This document shows, in pieces, positions 4,691-5,316 of a DNA stretch of 5,316 bases. Made by a program: the position numbers and the translations under genes. The notes under the pieces are model-generated. The model searched no databases. It saw only the letters and a list, made by a program, of their open reading frames with translations, and had not been told where the DNA came from. Origin of the DNA: Alphaproteobacteria bacterium UBA3650 (GTDB lineage Bacteria; Pseudomonadota; Alphaproteobacteria; CAAHEQ01; UBA3637); assembly GCA_002373815.1 (NCBI GenBank), contig DFKH01000119.1, positions 1-5,316 of the forward strand, in the 5' to 3' direction. How positions within the stretch are numbered: position 1 is the stretch's first letter; every line of letters begins with the position of its first letter.

Positions 4691-5316
4691 ATGTCGCTTA
4701 AAACTGAATCTGGTCGCTCCATGGTGGAAATGTTGGGCGTGTTAGCGATTGTGGGGGTGCTGTCCGTCGTCGGAGTCATAGGACTGAGTTCTGCCTTAGA
4801 TTCAGCCAAAGCCAACAAACTCATTCAAGCCCTGTCGCGGCGTGCCACCGTTTTGGCGGCGGACAAATCTTTTGGCACAAACTTTACGGATAATACCTCA
4901 TTTGGTCAAGATTCAGATTACACGATTACCTGTACGGATGTTCCCAACTCACCACTCTTTTCTTGCACTGTTTCCACCGTCCCTCAAAACGTATGTCAAA
5001 AGATATTAAAAATGAATTGGGAACTTCCCTTGCGCATGAGTCCTCAAACTTGCAATCAAACAAATGACATGGTATATGTGTTTGGAGAAGGAGAAGCGCA
5101 AGAAAAAACAACCGCCTGTACAACAGACGCAGAATGTACCCCACAAGCGACCTGCACAGAGGGTGTTTGTGTGGAGCCACCGCTCAAGAGCTGTGACACA
5201 AACATCGAGAACCCTTGTGGGGACGAGTGTCAGACCTGCAACCCCACCACACTCTTGTGCGAAAACGCCTGCATTAGAAAATCATATCTTGAATCTACAG
5301 GCACGCAGTATATTGA
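4691..5316 (+). CDS. Second type IV prepilin-like protein, paralogue of the first (3' end outside window)
   Basis: The frame stays open from ATG 4691 to the window end (208 codons plus 2 nt). AGGAGG (4681-4686) precedes it at 4-nt spacing; the in-frame ATG at 4688 is only 1 nt from the SD and less likely. The leader is very short: MSLKTESG, with prepilin cleavage after G8 and Glu13 at mature +5 (RSMVE). A hydrophobic helix follows to about residue 32, then a pilin core with Cys in TITC, LFSC, VPQNVC and QTC. A Cys-rich stalk follows (CTTDAEC, ATCTEGVC, CGDECQTCNP, LLCENAC). The window ends inside YLESTGTQYI, where the first paralogue's lectin-like module begins, so the same C-terminal type is expected. 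There is no homopolymer tract in its start region; instead it has a structured leader with a terminator upstream. Likely an inner-membrane pseudopilin or minor pilin with an extracytoplasmic, disulfide-rich display region. Confidence 0.85.
   Translation, partial: MSLKTESGRSMVEMLGVLAIVGVLSVVGVIGLSSALDSAKANKLIQALSRRATVLAADKSFGTNFTDNTSFGQDSDYTITCTDVPNSPLFSCTVSTVPQNVCQKILKMNWELPLRMSPQTCNQTNDMVYVFGEGEAQEKTTACTTDAECTPQATCTEGVCVEPPLKSCDTNIENPCGDECQTCNPTTLLCENACIRKSYLESTGTQYI
4706..4939 (+). repeat. Direct repeat copy A2: prepilin core shared with 1714-1947
   Basis: This is the partner of the block at 1714-1947. The 147 nt at 4793-4939 differ at only three third-codon positions from the first copy, all silent. 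The helix-encoding part is more diverged (for example LAIVGVLSVVGVIGL here against LTVMGLLGVVGVMGL). The sharp change in similarity within one gene suggests recent conversion of the core. Confidence 0.9.
5147..5316 (+). repeat. Direct repeat copy B2: Cys-rich stalk shared with 2155-2324
   Basis: This is the partner of the block at 2155-2324, aligned without gaps. The final 32 nt of the window are identical to 2293-2324. The window ends inside the repeat, so its true right-hand limit is unknown. Confidence 0.88.

Noticed and set aside
4383..4824. Small - strand open frames across the ychF upstream region and the second pilin start
   Set aside because: They run through the ychF promoter, the structured RNA and the start of the second pilin, have no recognisable motifs, and the promoter, RNA and pilin features account for the sequence better.

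Overview
The window looks like a chromosomal piece of an AT-leaning alphaproteobacterium, probably an uncultured host-associated (gut-type) lineage. This is inferred from two things. The Der GTPase has NKxE and SAEH motifs in its first G domain, a pattern I associate with alphaproteobacterial Der. The two pilin-like proteins start with a GRSMVEMLGVL-type N-terminus that I associate with uncultured gut Alphaproteobacteria. No rRNA or other phylogenetic marker is present, so this placement is tentative.

Layout. On the + strand, positions 1-164 hold the tail of a BamB-like beta-propeller protein, followed 9 nt later by der (174-1511). Next on the + strand is a prepilin-like gene (1566-2856) with a lectin-like C-terminal module. 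Its only credible start (ATG 1566, good Shine-Dalgarno) is out of frame with the body because of a run of ten C at 1588-1597. On the - strand, ychF (3304-4404) and a hemerythrin (2853-3290) form a two-gene operon that runs convergently into the first pilin and overlaps its stop codon by 4 nt. Between ychF and the next gene lie divergent promoters and a strongly structured RNA (about 4509-4663) ending in an intrinsic terminator. A second prepilin paralogue (4691 to the window end, truncated) begins 27 nt after that terminator.

How it fits together. bamB-der and ychF-hemerythrin are ordinary housekeeping or physiology genes (outer-membrane assembly, ribosome GTPases, an O2- or iron-related protein). 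The accessory layer is a pair of pilin-like surface proteins. They share an almost identical prepilin core and a Cys-rich stalk, separated by a diverged segment of the same length. Each of the two genes seems to have its own on/off device: a poly-C slippage tract in the start region of the first, and a structured leader with a terminator before the second. The first pilin's C-terminal module uses only AGA/AGG arginine codons, unlike the rest of the window, and so looks like an acquired cassette. I read the locus as a candidate phase- and antigen-variable pilin/adhesin system. That is an inference, with explicit tests listed under findings.
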